24,060 bases of DNA from a virus. Shown piece after piece: positions 1 through 7,112 of this stretch; the first letter of the stretch is position 1; every line of letters starts with the position of its first letter. The stretch is from positions 1-24,060 of the IMG/VR virus record IMGVR_UViG_3300042564_007729; one strand, written 5' to 3'. The position numbers and the translations under genes were made by a program. Below the pieces are notes generated by a model. The model ran no database searches. It worked only from the letters and a program-made list of their open reading frames with translations, and was not told the DNA's origin.

Positions 1-66
1 AAACCTAGTGACTAAACCCATAGCCGCTGAAAGCAAGAACAATATAACTTTTAATACATAAACCAT
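1..66 (-). CDS. Partial gene, hydrophobic N-terminus (runs off left edge)
   Basis: An ATG at 64-66 on the minus strand opens a frame that stays open to the window edge. It gives 22 residues: MVYVLKVILF followed by LLSAAMGLVTRF. The stretch is hydrophobic with one early lysine, so it could be a signal peptide or a membrane anchor. It starts 4 nt after the stop codon of the upstream gene (71-388), which fits the tight co-directional packing of this block. Function cannot be assigned from 22 residues. Confidence 0.5.
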   Translation of the reverse strand, partial: MVYVLKVILFLLSAAMGLVTRF

Positions 67-70
67 AATT

Positions 71-388
71 TTATTTTTTTAGTTCTTCATCATCATTTGG
101 TAACTTAGAATCATTTTCTCTCCTTGTACTTCCAGTTTTTGAAAAAGCTTCGTTTTCTTTTAAAATATTTGATAATAAATTTTCTTGCACTTGGACTTGG
201 AAATATCTGTTTATTTCTAAAGCTTTTTCTATGGTTGCCAATTCTAATTGTGAATCATATATTATTTTCACCCTATCAGGCAATATTGAATAAAGAGATG
301 AGTTAATAACATCCATTAACTCATCTCTTCTTACCTCCAATTTACTATTAACGAGTTTTAATATATCTATTTGAATAGGATTATTCAT
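71..388 (-). CDS. Hypothetical protein, 105 aa, helical with charged disordered tail
   Basis: This is a 105-residue protein that I do not recognise. The first 80 residues look helical and amphipathic. The last 25 are charged and low in complexity, ending in DDEELKK, and are probably disordered. Its ATG overlaps the 3' end of the upstream gene (stop at 381-383) by 8 bp, so the two are probably translationally coupled within a minus-strand operon. No catalytic motif, signal peptide or membrane segment is visible. Position among probable virion genes suggests a structural or assembly accessory role, but that is only contextual. Confidence 0.6.
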   Translation of the reverse strand: MNNPIQIDILKLVNSKLEVRRDELMDVINSSLYSILPDRVKIIYDSQLELATIEKALEINRYFQVQVQENLLSNILKENEAFSKTGSTRRENDSKLPNDDEELKK

Positions 389-986
389 CTTCGTTAAAAA
401 TGTTTGCGTCTATAACTTCTCCGCTTTTAGCTCTCTTTGCCTCTTCCTTTGCTTGCTCTATTGCTTGAGAACAAGCCATATCTACAATCTCAGAGCTTCT
501 AAGGACTTCGTCAGCACCAAAGTGTCTCATGTTTTCTGTATACTCTCTAGAGTCAGTTTGTTTCTTTTTAAATAAAACTTCTGAAGGATCTTTTCCAGGC
601 GCCATATCTATACCACAAAGAATTTTATCTAGCTGAATTGTTTTTTGTTTTGAATCCAATGATTTCCAAGCTGGGTGGAATACAACCAAAAAGTAATCAT
701 ATTCATCATTTACCATTTTATCCATATTTGATCTAGCAATCAAATATCCAGCAATATATCTACCTGCATCTTTCTTTGGTCTCTTTGTATAAAGAAACTT
801 AATTCTACTAGGTTCAATTTCTGAATTGTGAGAAGTTTTTTCTTTAATGAATTGAGCGATTACTCTTAATTCATCATCAGCATCTTGGAATTCCCAATCT
901 CCAAAATTCTCAGATGGAAACTCAGGTGTTTTTAAATAATCTAATTCTGAAAATACAGAATTTGCAAAAGTTGTTGTTGAAGTCAT
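381..986 (-). CDS. Possible degenerate phage metallopeptidase-like protein
   Basis: The protein is 201 aa from ATG 984-986 (MTSTTTFANS). A GTG at 1008-1010 would add eight residues, but the ATG is preferred because a poor copy of the late-type motif sits 21 nt upstream of it. The core has a strand-strand-helix pattern: RIKFLYTKRP at about 61-70, AGYLIARSN at about 79-87, YFLVVFHPAWKSL at about 98-110, then LDKILCGIDM at about 119-128. This order resembles the phage putative-metallopeptidase family, where the last helix normally carries HExxH. Here the expected position reads LDKILCGID, so zinc ligands appear to be lost. The C-terminal 40 residues are a charged helix ending in FNEDE. The family assignment is inference; the reading frame itself is well supported. 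Confidence 0.55.
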   Translation of the reverse strand: MTSTTTFANSVFSELDYLKTPEFPSENFGDWEFQDADDELRVIAQFIKEKTSHNSEIEPSRIKFLYTKRPKKDAGRYIAGYLIARSNMDKMVNDEYDYFLVVFHPAWKSLDSKQKTIQLDKILCGIDMAPGKDPSEVLFKKKQTDSREYTENMRHFGADEVLRSSEIVDMACSQAIEQAKEEAKRAKSGEVIDANIFNEDE

Positions 987-1044
987 ATATGTGTTTTTTA
1001 ATTTAAACACAAATATATGTTTTTTTATTTGATTTCAAAAATAA

Positions 1045-1491
1045 TTATCTAATATTATTTCTTCCCTTTCTTGTATCCATTAAAGTTAAGTCAAATATAC
1101 CCATACCTTTTTTAGGACCTGCACCTCCAGCATCTCTTAACCTGCTTTTAGTAGTCATATTTTTATCATGAAATTTTGATAATTCACTCTCAACCCATTT
1201 TTGGCAAGCATCTCCTCCATGTAAATTCCAACTTTGGTCCTGCTTATTATCTTGATTTGATTGGAAGAAATCTCTTAGTTTTTTTATTTGATTGAATGTT
1301 TGTTCTTTTCCATTAGCCAACTCTACCGCTTTTTCTAATTTAGAGCCAGTAGAAGCCATAGCTTGGCTGGCGATGTTTTTTACATCACTTGGCACAGGAA
1401 AAGTTTTATTGTATTTAAAATCTCCTATGTTTTCATTTAAAAAATCCTGATAAGATTCTTCAATTATCTTTCTGATTATTTTTCTAATCAT
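1045..1491 (-). CDS. Hypothetical protein with capsid-targeting-like N-terminus, 148 aa
   Basis: I do not recognise the family of this protein. The first 25 residues (MIRKIIRKIIEESYQDFLNE, then NIGDF) are basic and amphipathic and end with FLNEN. A closely similar FLNEN occurs at the same place in the 3361-3843 protein. L-N-E matches the L/I-x-E cleavage preference of T4-type prohead protease, so this may be a capsid-targeting peptide. The C-terminal half has a distinctive WNLHGGDACQKW segment and a glycine-rich RDAGGAGPKKGMG segment. The gene starts 1 nt after the stop of the upstream gene (1493-1957) and shares its late-type promoter. It may be a virion-packaged protein. Confidence 0.6.
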   Translation of the reverse strand: MIRKIIRKIIEESYQDFLNENIGDFKYNKTFPVPSDVKNIASQAMASTGSKLEKAVELANGKEQTFNQIKKLRDFFQSNQDNKQDQSWNLHGGDACQKWVESELSKFHDKNMTTKSRLRDAGGAGPKKGMGIFDLTLMDTRKGRNNIR

Positions 1492-1492
1492 T

Positions 1493-1957
1493 TTAGTTTC
1501 TATCTTTATTAGATATCATTGAAACAATTTTGTTTTTTATATCTAAAGGGCTTTTTGCTGGAAACCCTAATTGAGCCAAGTTCCAATTTACTTCTTCGTA
1601 GAATTCCATATTGTTTACAGGAGCTCCAGATTCCAAAGCTCTTTTGATGGCCAACTCAAAAGCTTCATCACTTCTCAAAGGTTGTTTGATGGATTTAAAC
1701 GATACAGCAGGATTATCATAGATATTATCAATCATACTATTTACACTCATTCCTTTTCCTGCTAAATTCCAATCATTTGGCATAGCAAAGTTTTCTTTGA
1801 AGTCTACGTTTTTAGCACCAGTGCTTAAATCCTTCAGTCTTTTGTATTCGCCAGAAAGAATATCTTCGTTTATTTCTTTTTTGTTGTCAGTAAAGATTTC
1901 GTCTTTTTTCTCAAACATCTTTACTAAATCTCTCATTCTATTTTTTTCTTCGCTCAT
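1493..1957 (-). CDS. Hypothetical protein, 154 aa
   Basis: This 154-residue soluble protein is not recognised. The N-terminal 30 residues are strongly charged, and the rest alternates helices with short loops. There are two similar segments: NFAMPNDWNLAGKG at about 56-69 and FYEEVNWNLAQLGFPAKSP at about 119-137, both with W-N-L-A. A copy of the late-type element CTATTTATA lies 20 nt upstream of its ATG, so it is likely the first gene of a two-gene unit with 1045-1491. No enzyme motif, membrane segment or zinc site is visible. Confidence 0.6.
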   Translation of the reverse strand: MSEEKNRMRDLVKMFEKKDEIFTDNKKEINEDILSGEYKRLKDLSTGAKNVDFKENFAMPNDWNLAGKGMSVNSMIDNIYDNPAVSFKSIKQPLRSDEAFELAIKRALESGAPVNNMEFYEEVNWNLAQLGFPAKSPLDIKNKIVSMISNKDRN

Positions 1958-1977
1958 GTGAAAAAATTTTTCTTTTT

Positions 1978-1986
1978 TATAAATAG
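1978..1986 (-). promoter_or_regulatory. Late-type promoter element CTATTTATA
   Basis: Read on the minus strand this is CTATTTATA, 20 nt before the ATG of the 1493-1957 gene and filling the short gap after the upstream gene's stop. It is one of nine near-identical copies at similar distance from minus-strand starts. Its A/T composition and short distance to the ATG recall the T4 late promoter, although T4 reads TATAAATA in the direction of transcription. Confidence 0.5.
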
Positions 1987-3303
1987 TTAATTTTTCTTAC
2001 ATTGAGGACATTTACCTGATGATCTTGTCCTATTGTTTATAAACCCTTGCCATTCATGATTACAATTTTCACATTGCCACCAAACTGATTTACCAGAACT
2101 TCTAGTTACATCAAGCAGGGTAATGCTTATGTTTTTTGTGGGATGCCATTGTTTTGCTATATGCGGATTGGTATATTCTAAAGAGTTTTCTTTAGAAACT
2201 TTTTTACCATCACAATAAGGACACCCTTGATTTTGGTGGTGTCTTGCCATAATAAGAGACTCCCAGGTATGTTCATTGTTTTTTGAACATACCCACCAGG
2301 CTCTTTCTGTTCTAGAACTAGAAAATACATCTTTAGGAGTTTTTCCTCCATTTTTTGTAGGATGCCACTCTTTTGATAATTTAGGGTTTACAACAAATAA
2401 AGAATTTACTTCATTAATATTAAAAGAGCTATTGGAATGACAAGGACACCCTTTCAATCTTCGTCTTTTATCTATAGACATTTCATATTCACTACCATAA
2501 GAACATAACCACCAAACTTTTTTATTTGAGCTACATGTAACATCAAAAGGAGTCAGTTTTCCATTTTTTGTTGCGTGCCATTCTTTTGATAGATTTGGGT
2601 TTTTTACCCCTAAAGACCTACATTTTACACACCCTAAAGTAGCTCTATTTCTTTCATGTGGAGTATCTTGCCATTCATAGCTACAACAATTACACTTCCA
2701 CCAAACAAGTAAACTTGAGTTTGGGCTTATTTTATCAGGTAAAAGTCCGTTGTTTTTTTCATAATTCCACTCTTTGGCTAATGTAGAATTTTTAAACTTT
2801 AAAGAATTTTCATATTGTATCTGTTCACAAAAAGCTATAACTTCAGACCCTATTTCAAACTTATCATAATCAAAATTTTCTATTTTTTCTAACTCTTTAT
2901 CACTAAGAGTAAAGTTGCTTTTCAAAAATTCAATAACAGACTTAAAAGATTCTTTATGGCTTTCTTTTCTATTGTAATTATACTCTATATCATGAGAAAG
3001 AATTTTTTCTAAACCCTTCTCTCTAATTCTAAGCAATGTAATCCCTTTAGATTTACATATTTTGTTTTTTCTTAAATCTTTTTTTTTGTGAAATTCTGAA
3101 GAATGATAAAAAACGCCATCATATTCAATTGCAAAGTTTATGTGGGGGATAAAAATATCAAGCTCAAACTTTATTGGATTTTGAACACAATCAGTAACCT
3201 TTAAAGGATATCTATGTTCAACTTTTTCAAATATTCTTTTTATAAAATACAAAAATCTTATTTCTTCTAAAGATGTGCCTACAATTTTCCTTCTATAACT
3301 CAT
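1987..3303 (-). CDS. Vsr-like PD-(D/E)XK endonuclease with four treble-clef zinc repeats
   Basis: The 438-residue protein has two parts. Residues 1-110 form a very-short-patch-repair/DUF559-type nuclease: FELDIFIPH gives D49, AIEYDGVFYH gives E60, D62 and H67, then K-rich KKKDLRKNK and KGITLLRIRE. Residues about 170-438 hold four tandem repeats of roughly 65 residues. Each starts with a S/N-x-A/S-K-E/Q-W signature, runs through TKNG and WW-x-C, and ends in GC-x-x-C, as in the DUF4379 treble-clef family. Repeats 1 and 4 keep two CxxC pairs; repeats 2 and 3 have lost a cysteine in the first pair. Such proteins are usually DNA-binding nucleases, and a homing or host-DNA-cutting role is possible. 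The gene has its own late-type element and sits between capsid-targeting-type genes. Confidence 0.8.
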   Translation of the reverse strand: MSYRRKIVGTSLEEIRFLYFIKRIFEKVEHRYPLKVTDCVQNPIKFELDIFIPHINFAIEYDGVFYHSSEFHKKKDLRKNKICKSKGITLLRIREKGLEKILSHDIEYNYNRKESHKESFKSVIEFLKSNFTLSDKELEKIENFDYDKFEIGSEVIAFCEQIQYENSLKFKNSTLAKEWNYEKNNGLLPDKISPNSSLLVWWKCNCCSYEWQDTPHERNRATLGCVKCRSLGVKNPNLSKEWHATKNGKLTPFDVTCSSNKKVWWLCSYGSEYEMSIDKRRRLKGCPCHSNSSFNINEVNSLFVVNPKLSKEWHPTKNGGKTPKDVFSSSRTERAWWVCSKNNEHTWESLIMARHHQNQGCPYCDGKKVSKENSLEYTNPHIAKQWHPTKNISITLLDVTRSSGKSVWWQCENCNHEWQGFINNRTRSSGKCPQCKKN

Positions 3304-3318
3304 TTTGCTTACTTTTTA

Positions 3319-3327
3319 TATAAATAG
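3319..3327 (-). promoter_or_regulatory. Late-type promoter element CTATTTATA
   Basis: An exact minus-strand CTATTTATA lies 15 nt before the ATG of the Vsr-like nuclease gene (start at 3303), in the 57-nt gap after the upstream gene. No plus-strand gene follows, so the element belongs to the minus-strand gene. Confidence 0.5.
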
Positions 3328-3360
3328 TAAACAAAAAATTTTCACCAAGTAATTATACCA

Positions 3361-3843
3361 CTACCATGTCACGATCCCAATCCCTAAATCTCCTGAATAG
3401 AATCGTATAGACTTTGGAATGCTTGATTGATAAACTCTTTCTAAATCCCATCTTATTTTATCACCAACCATTCTACCAGTTGCATTACTAGGCAAGTCTG
3501 TACTAGCCATAATATCTCCATTATCATCAACTATCTCATTCATATTTGCTATAAATGGATCTGTTTCACTAGATGTTTGTACAAACTTTTCTAAATATGA
3601 CTTAAATATCTCTGGAGCTTCTTTACCATCTTTTTCACTTTTAGAATACCACTTTACAAAGTCATCATAATTAGCGACAACACTCATGGGTTTGTCATAT
3701 GTTGTTGTAAAATCTATTCTTATGTAATTATCATCTTTAGACAAAGAAACATCACTAACGTCTTTTACTGAACTCTCGTCCAAATAAAAAAAGTCTTTTG
3801 TGTTTTCATTTAAGAAACTCAAATATAAATCTTTGATTCTCAT
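3361..3843 (-). CDS. Hypothetical protein with capsid-targeting-like N-terminus, 160 aa
   Basis: I do not recognise this 160-residue protein beyond its N-terminus. It begins MRIKDLYLSFLNENTKDFF, a short amphipathic leader containing FLNEN, as in the 1045-1491 protein. L-N-E is a plausible T4-type prohead protease site, so the first ~14 residues could be removed in the capsid. The mature part is acidic, with predicted strands (DNYIRIDFTTTYDKP, SVVANYDDFVKWYSK) and a C-terminal SIRFYSGDLGIGIVTW. A late-type element sits 14 nt before the ATG. A virion-packaged small protein is the best guess. Confidence 0.6.
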   Translation of the reverse strand: MRIKDLYLSFLNENTKDFFYLDESSVKDVSDVSLSKDDNYIRIDFTTTYDKPMSVVANYDDFVKWYSKSEKDGKEAPEIFKSYLEKFVQTSSETDPFIANMNEIVDDNGDIMASTDLPSNATGRMVGDKIRWDLERVYQSSIPKSIRFYSGDLGIGIVTW

Positions 3844-3857
3844 TAGTCGGATTTCTC

Positions 3858-3866
3858 TATAAATAG
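3858..3866 (-). promoter_or_regulatory. Late-type promoter element CTATTTATA
   Basis: An exact minus-strand CTATTTATA lies 14 nt before the ATG of the 3361-3843 gene, within the 35-nt gap to the upstream gene. This is the shortest element-to-start distance in the set. Confidence 0.5.
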
Positions 3867-3878
3867 GATAAAAAAACT

Positions 3879-4229
3879 TTAAATCTTACTTATTAGCCTA
3901 TCTATAATGCCTGGTTTTATGGTGAATAATTTTGGCGTTCCATCAAAATCTGATTCGACTCTAGATGTTTGATTCGGGAAATTAATACAAGCAGATTCTT
4001 TTGAGATGGCTCTTATTAAATACTCATATCTTTCTAGAGGGCTAAACCATAATTTTACATCTTCTTCAAATGTAGTAATTACCTTTCTAGCATTAATTTT
4101 ATTTTTTTCTTTAAAAAATTCTATACTAATCAAATTTTTACCTTCGGCCATATAAAAAATTGCCAAGTTTTTCTTGTGAAACTTGGCAACTATTTTTAAA
4201 TCATTATTTTTATCGTATATAAAAATCAT
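3879..4229 (-). CDS. Hypothetical protein, 116 aa, coupled to 667-aa gene
   Basis: This is an unrecognised small protein, probably beta-rich at its N-terminus: MIFIYDKNNDLKIVAKFHKK followed by NLAIFYMAEGKNLISIEFF. Its ATG overlaps the TGA of the upstream 667-residue gene in an ATGA arrangement, so translation is probably coupled. The coding sequence for residues about 14-23 forms an 11-bp inverted repeat followed on the coding strand by a T run, which looks like a terminator inside the gene (4151-4189). No membrane segment or catalytic motif is seen. A chaperone or partner of the upstream product is possible from coupling alone. Confidence 0.55.
   Translation of the reverse strand: MIFIYDKNNDLKIVAKFHKKNLAIFYMAEGKNLISIEFFKEKNKINARKVITTFEEDVKLWFSPLERYEYLIRAISKESACINFPNQTSRVESDFDGTPKLFTIKPGIIDRLISKI
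4151..4189 (-). terminator. Intragenic terminator-like hairpin
   Basis: A perfect 11-bp inverted repeat (TTGCCAAGTTT at 4160-4170, AAACTTGGCAA at 4179-4189) has an 8-nt loop. On the minus strand it is followed by a run of six Ts (plus-strand 4154-4159). It lies about 40 nt downstream of the stop codon of the 4226-6229 gene, but inside the start of the coupled 3879-4229 gene. It could end most transcripts of the large gene and attenuate the small one. Confidence 0.5.
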
Positions 4230-6229
4230 TCTTCCGAATCTATTCTTAAATCCTTAATAGGTTGGAAAGACACATCTTTTACTTCCAACCATTCCATAAC
4301 CAATTTTTTAAATCGATCACTACCTAACTTATTTGCAAAACCTTTTATTTGGTCAAAAACAAGACCTTTGTATTTGTCATGCTTGAATCCTATGGTATAT
4401 CTAATAAGTTCATCCTCTTGTCTATTTTCGTCTCTATCAAAAACTTGACCCATAAGATATTGTCCTGATGCAACATTTTTTGCATATGCAGCACCACTAT
4501 GTCTTAATTCCACTCCTTCTTTTATAATCATAGCAGGAGTCGATAAAAGATTTATTTCTAAAGGTCCATCATAATTACTACGATCTTCCAAGAAGGCAAA
4601 TTGTGAAACAAACTTTTCAATAGCGCCATTTTTCTCTTCTGATTTTATTGTCTTGAAATACTTGACCAAATTATCATGATACTCATTTAATTCTTTCCAA
4701 GTTTTTATTTTATCAAAATGTCTTCTTCTGTCAAACTTTAATACAGTCATCATCATAAGTGAATCATCATATGGAATAAAGTCGAAATCTTTTAACAGCT
4801 CAAATTTTGATTCTGATGAATTATTTCCAATTACAGATGGCATATTGCTTTTGTAAGAAACAAAGTCAAGCATGATATCTAATACTCTTTGGAACTCCTT
4901 AAAATCAGTCACTTTATCTCTAAAATACAACAAATCTATTGCATAGGAAAGGAATTCTAAATCATATCTTTGAAGAAGAAGAATAAGCTCTTGTTTGTTG
5001 ATTAATTTAAAATATTTTATGATATATTTATAATCACTAAATCTAGTTATGTTTTTAAAGATAAATTTAGAAACACTACCATCTTCAATTGCTTCTAATA
5101 CACCAAAACCAAATCCAGTATCTTTAACTCTACCTGTTTTGTAATTTCTATTGTTTGTAAAGTTGATGTTGAGGGTTTTTTCTTCAGATGACTCTTTTAC
5201 GACAGCTTTAGTTATATCATCACCCTGCTTATCCTTTATTGTCTCTCCTTTCTCGTTAACGACATTTTCAAACTCTATCAACTGTTTAGATTTGAAGGTG
5301 AATTCTTGTTTGTCTTTATCTTCAGCAGAAATATCTTTACCTAACTCATTAACATAATTTTGAGCCAAGAAATTAAAAATCTTTATTGGAGAAGTTACCT
5401 TATTTTCTAAAAGAACCTCTGGCTTTGGAAACTTACATTCAATCATCATATCATACAAGAACAATGGACCTTTAGTCATTGCTATGGTAGATAAGTTTGA
5501 ATATTTAATAATTCCCAAAAATATAATAACAACTTTCTTGATTATATCCAATCCAATTTCACCATTACGATTCTTAATTGAATCTATCATCTCGGTCATT
5601 ATATCTATATTGCTACGATCAAGAACAAGGTTTGTTAGCGAATGGATGAATGTGTGTAAATCAAAAGCGTTGTATACAATTTGAGTTTCAGTTATGAACA
5701 TTTTATTTACAACGCTTACGATTTCATCTAAATCAAATTCATATTCAACATTATCATAATCAGAATAAAATAGTTGTTTAGTTTTCTTGTCAATTCTTAT
5801 GTATTTAAAATTTTCAACAAAATCAAAATCAGAACTATAATCAAATTTAATTTTAGAATAATAAATTTTTGATTCAGATTCATTTTCTTCGAACTTAAAT
5901 CCTGAAACAAAATATATACCTTTGGTAATAAGTTTTCTTCTGTTTTCTTCTTTTAGGAAACTCTTTTTGCAGGAAGGACAATCAACCTTCTCGTGCATAG
6001 ACATATTTATATTTTTGTAAAGATCTCCAAACTCCTCCATTAAATTGCTATCGCCATGTAACATTTGAGAAACCTCACTATTTACCTCAGCCAATTCCTT
6101 TTTTAATTCAACACTTGTATTTTCTATATTGAATCTATGTCCGCACGAACAAAGATAAATATCGCCAATTTCTGTGTTATTTTCTACAAAAGATAAATCC
6201 TGCAATACTTGACTTTTATTTAGAATCAT
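4226..6229 (-). CDS. Large hypothetical protein with N-terminal zinc ribbon, 667 aa
   Basis: I do not recognise this 667-residue protein. Residues 25-90 contain a split zinc site: CSCGHRF (C27, C29, H31) and CPSCKKSF (C84, C87), separated by an acidic helix. The remainder is mainly helical with a lysine/glutamate-rich middle (about 300-360) and a conserved-looking KDTGFGFG turn. There is no Walker A, nuclease or protease motif that I can see. Size and position between virion-type genes suggest a baseplate, portal-vertex or assembly component, but this is context only. The gene is followed by a coupled small gene and an intragenic terminator-like hairpin. Its start lacks the canonical late-type element; only a poor TTATATTTTT occurs upstream. 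Confidence 0.65.
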   Translation of the reverse strand: MILNKSQVLQDLSFVENNTEIGDIYLCSCGHRFNIENTSVELKKELAEVNSEVSQMLHGDSNLMEEFGDLYKNINMSMHEKVDCPSCKKSFLKEENRRKLITKGIYFVSGFKFEENESESKIYYSKIKFDYSSDFDFVENFKYIRIDKKTKQLFYSDYDNVEYEFDLDEIVSVVNKMFITETQIVYNAFDLHTFIHSLTNLVLDRSNIDIMTEMIDSIKNRNGEIGLDIIKKVVIIFLGIIKYSNLSTIAMTKGPLFLYDMMIECKFPKPEVLLENKVTSPIKIFNFLAQNYVNELGKDISAEDKDKQEFTFKSKQLIEFENVVNEKGETIKDKQGDDITKAVVKESSEEKTLNINFTNNRNYKTGRVKDTGFGFGVLEAIEDGSVSKFIFKNITRFSDYKYIIKYFKLINKQELILLLQRYDLEFLSYAIDLLYFRDKVTDFKEFQRVLDIMLDFVSYKSNMPSVIGNNSSESKFELLKDFDFIPYDDSLMMMTVLKFDRRRHFDKIKTWKELNEYHDNLVKYFKTIKSEEKNGAIEKFVSQFAFLEDRSNYDGPLEINLLSTPAMIIKEGVELRHSGAAYAKNVASGQYLMGQVFDRDENRQEDELIRYTIGFKHDKYKGLVFDQIKGFANKLGSDRFKKLVMEWLEVKDVSFQPIKDLRIDSEE

Positions 6230-6265
6230 ATTTTATTTTTAGAAAAATATAACCAATAGAAACAA

Positions 6266-6293
6266 AAAAACCAAGGCTTTTGACCTTGGTTTT
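6266..6293 (-). terminator. Rho-independent terminator after 6320-7000 gene
   Basis: A 10-bp perfect stem (AAAACCAAGG at 6267-6276 with CCTTGGTTTT at 6284-6293) has a 7-nt loop. On the minus strand it is followed by a T run from the plus-strand A run at 6264-6270. It lies 27 nt downstream of the stop of the acidic 226-residue protein gene and separates it from the 4226-6229 gene. The plus-strand side also ends in TTTTT, so it may work in both directions. Confidence 0.75.
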
Positions 6294-6319
6294 TAAAATA
6301 AAATTTATAAACCTATTTA

Positions 6320-7000
6320 TTAATCTTCTTTTAAAAGAGTTTCGCTTAATTTCTTAGCTTCTTCGTTGATAAAATTAATCAACTCAGCTTTATTCTTAAA
6401 AGACTCTGGTAATTGAATTCCTTGAGCAATTCTTTCTGCTGTTTCTTTTTCATTTTGAGCTTTCTCAGAGAATTTTGCTGCATGTTGACCTGTAGAAGCT
6501 CCTTTGTGCAATTCCGCACCTGGCTCAACATAAGTCTTAGCGCCACCTTCATCAGCTTTGTCTTGAGAATTCATCTCAACTTTTTCTTTTCTTTCTTCAA
6601 AAGGAGTAGAAGATGCTGTAGAAGGATTTTTATCTTTAGATTCAAAGTCTGAATTTTTCATTCCCTCAACTGAAGGACCTTTTTTTGTTGAACTTGTAGC
6701 ATCGACTTTAACAGCTGCAGCTATTTGCTCATCATGACCTTGGTCTCCATCCATTTCATTCATGTCAACTTCTAACGGCTCTTCTGTATCCTCAATATTT
6801 TCAGCAGCATCAGGAGCAGCACTTTTCTTTTCGAAACCACCTTTTTCTTTTGCCATAACTAAGGCGTCACCTGTAGAATTTCCAGGATTTGTCATTTTAT
6901 TCATATCAACACTTAAAGGATCACCTAAGCTCATAATTTTTTCAGCTTCAGCGATAATCATCTTTTTAAGTTCTGAAAGGTTTAGTTTTTCTGTGGCCAT
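6320..7000 (-). CDS. Acidic, low-complexity protein with internal repeat, 226 aa
   Basis: This 226-residue protein is highly charged, rich in E, K, A and S, and probably disordered between two terminal helices. The N-terminal helix LSELKKMIIAEAEKIM and the C-terminal helix KAELINFINEEAKKLSETLL resemble each other and the I-I-x-E-E-A pattern of the capsid-targeting leaders elsewhere in the window. A short internal repeat is visible: DPLSVDMNKM at about 27-36 and EPLEVDMNEM at about 75-84. No enzymatic motif is present. A scaffold/core-type or packaged internal protein would fit this composition. A late-type element (AATAAATAT variant) sits 17 nt before its ATG, and a terminator follows the stop. 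Confidence 0.6.
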   Translation of the reverse strand: MATEKLNLSELKKMIIAEAEKIMSLGDPLSVDMNKMTNPGNSTGDALVMAKEKGGFEKKSAAPDAAENIEDTEEPLEVDMNEMDGDQGHDEQIAAAVKVDATSSTKKGPSVEGMKNSDFESKDKNPSTASSTPFEERKEKVEMNSQDKADEGGAKTYVEPGAELHKGASTGQHAAKFSEKAQNEKETAERIAQGIQLPESFKNKAELINFINEEAKKLSETLLKED

Positions 7001-7017
7001 AATAAAAAGTTTTTATT

Positions 7018-7026
7018 AATAAATAT
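7018..7026 (-). promoter_or_regulatory. Late-type promoter element, variant ATATTTATT
   Basis: On the minus strand this reads ATATTTATT, two to three bases off CTATTTATA, 17 nt before the ATG of the 6320-7000 gene. It lies back-to-back with the plus-strand promoter of the IF3 gene. Confidence 0.35.
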
Positions 7027-7052
7027 ATTAAAAAAGTAAAAGTTTGATATTT

Positions 7053-7082
7053 TTGTAACTTCTTCGTAAATTTAGCGTATAA
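7053..7082 (+). promoter_or_regulatory. Early-type promoter TTGTAAC-N15-GCGTATAA for IF3 operon
   Basis: TTGTAAC at 7053-7059 and GCGTATAA at 7075-7082 are separated by exactly 15 nt. The same two boxes with the same spacing recur upstream of the plus-strand genes at 11703 (twice), 12805 and 14142. The IF3 start codon is 30 nt downstream. The TATAA part resembles a -10 box and the TTG part a -33/-35 box, with a spacer longer than in sigma-70 promoters. Confidence 0.7.
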
Positions 7083-7112
7083 AACAAAAAATTAAAGCAA
7101 CAAATACAATTA

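Noticed and set aside
124-306. Plus-strand hydrophobic 60-codon frame that could look like a holin
   Set aside because: It lies wholly inside the minus-strand 71-388 gene, with no promoter and no gene on that strand nearby.
987-1010. GTG start at 1010 for the metallopeptidase-like gene
   Set aside because: It would add eight residues of low-quality sequence. The ATG at 986 has better spacing to a degenerate late-type element.
997-1044. Interrupted inverted repeat around the 381-986 gene start (CATATATGTG / CACAAATATATG)
   Set aside because: The arms differ by two inserted bases and are pure AT-rich sequence with no T run, so a chance match is likely.
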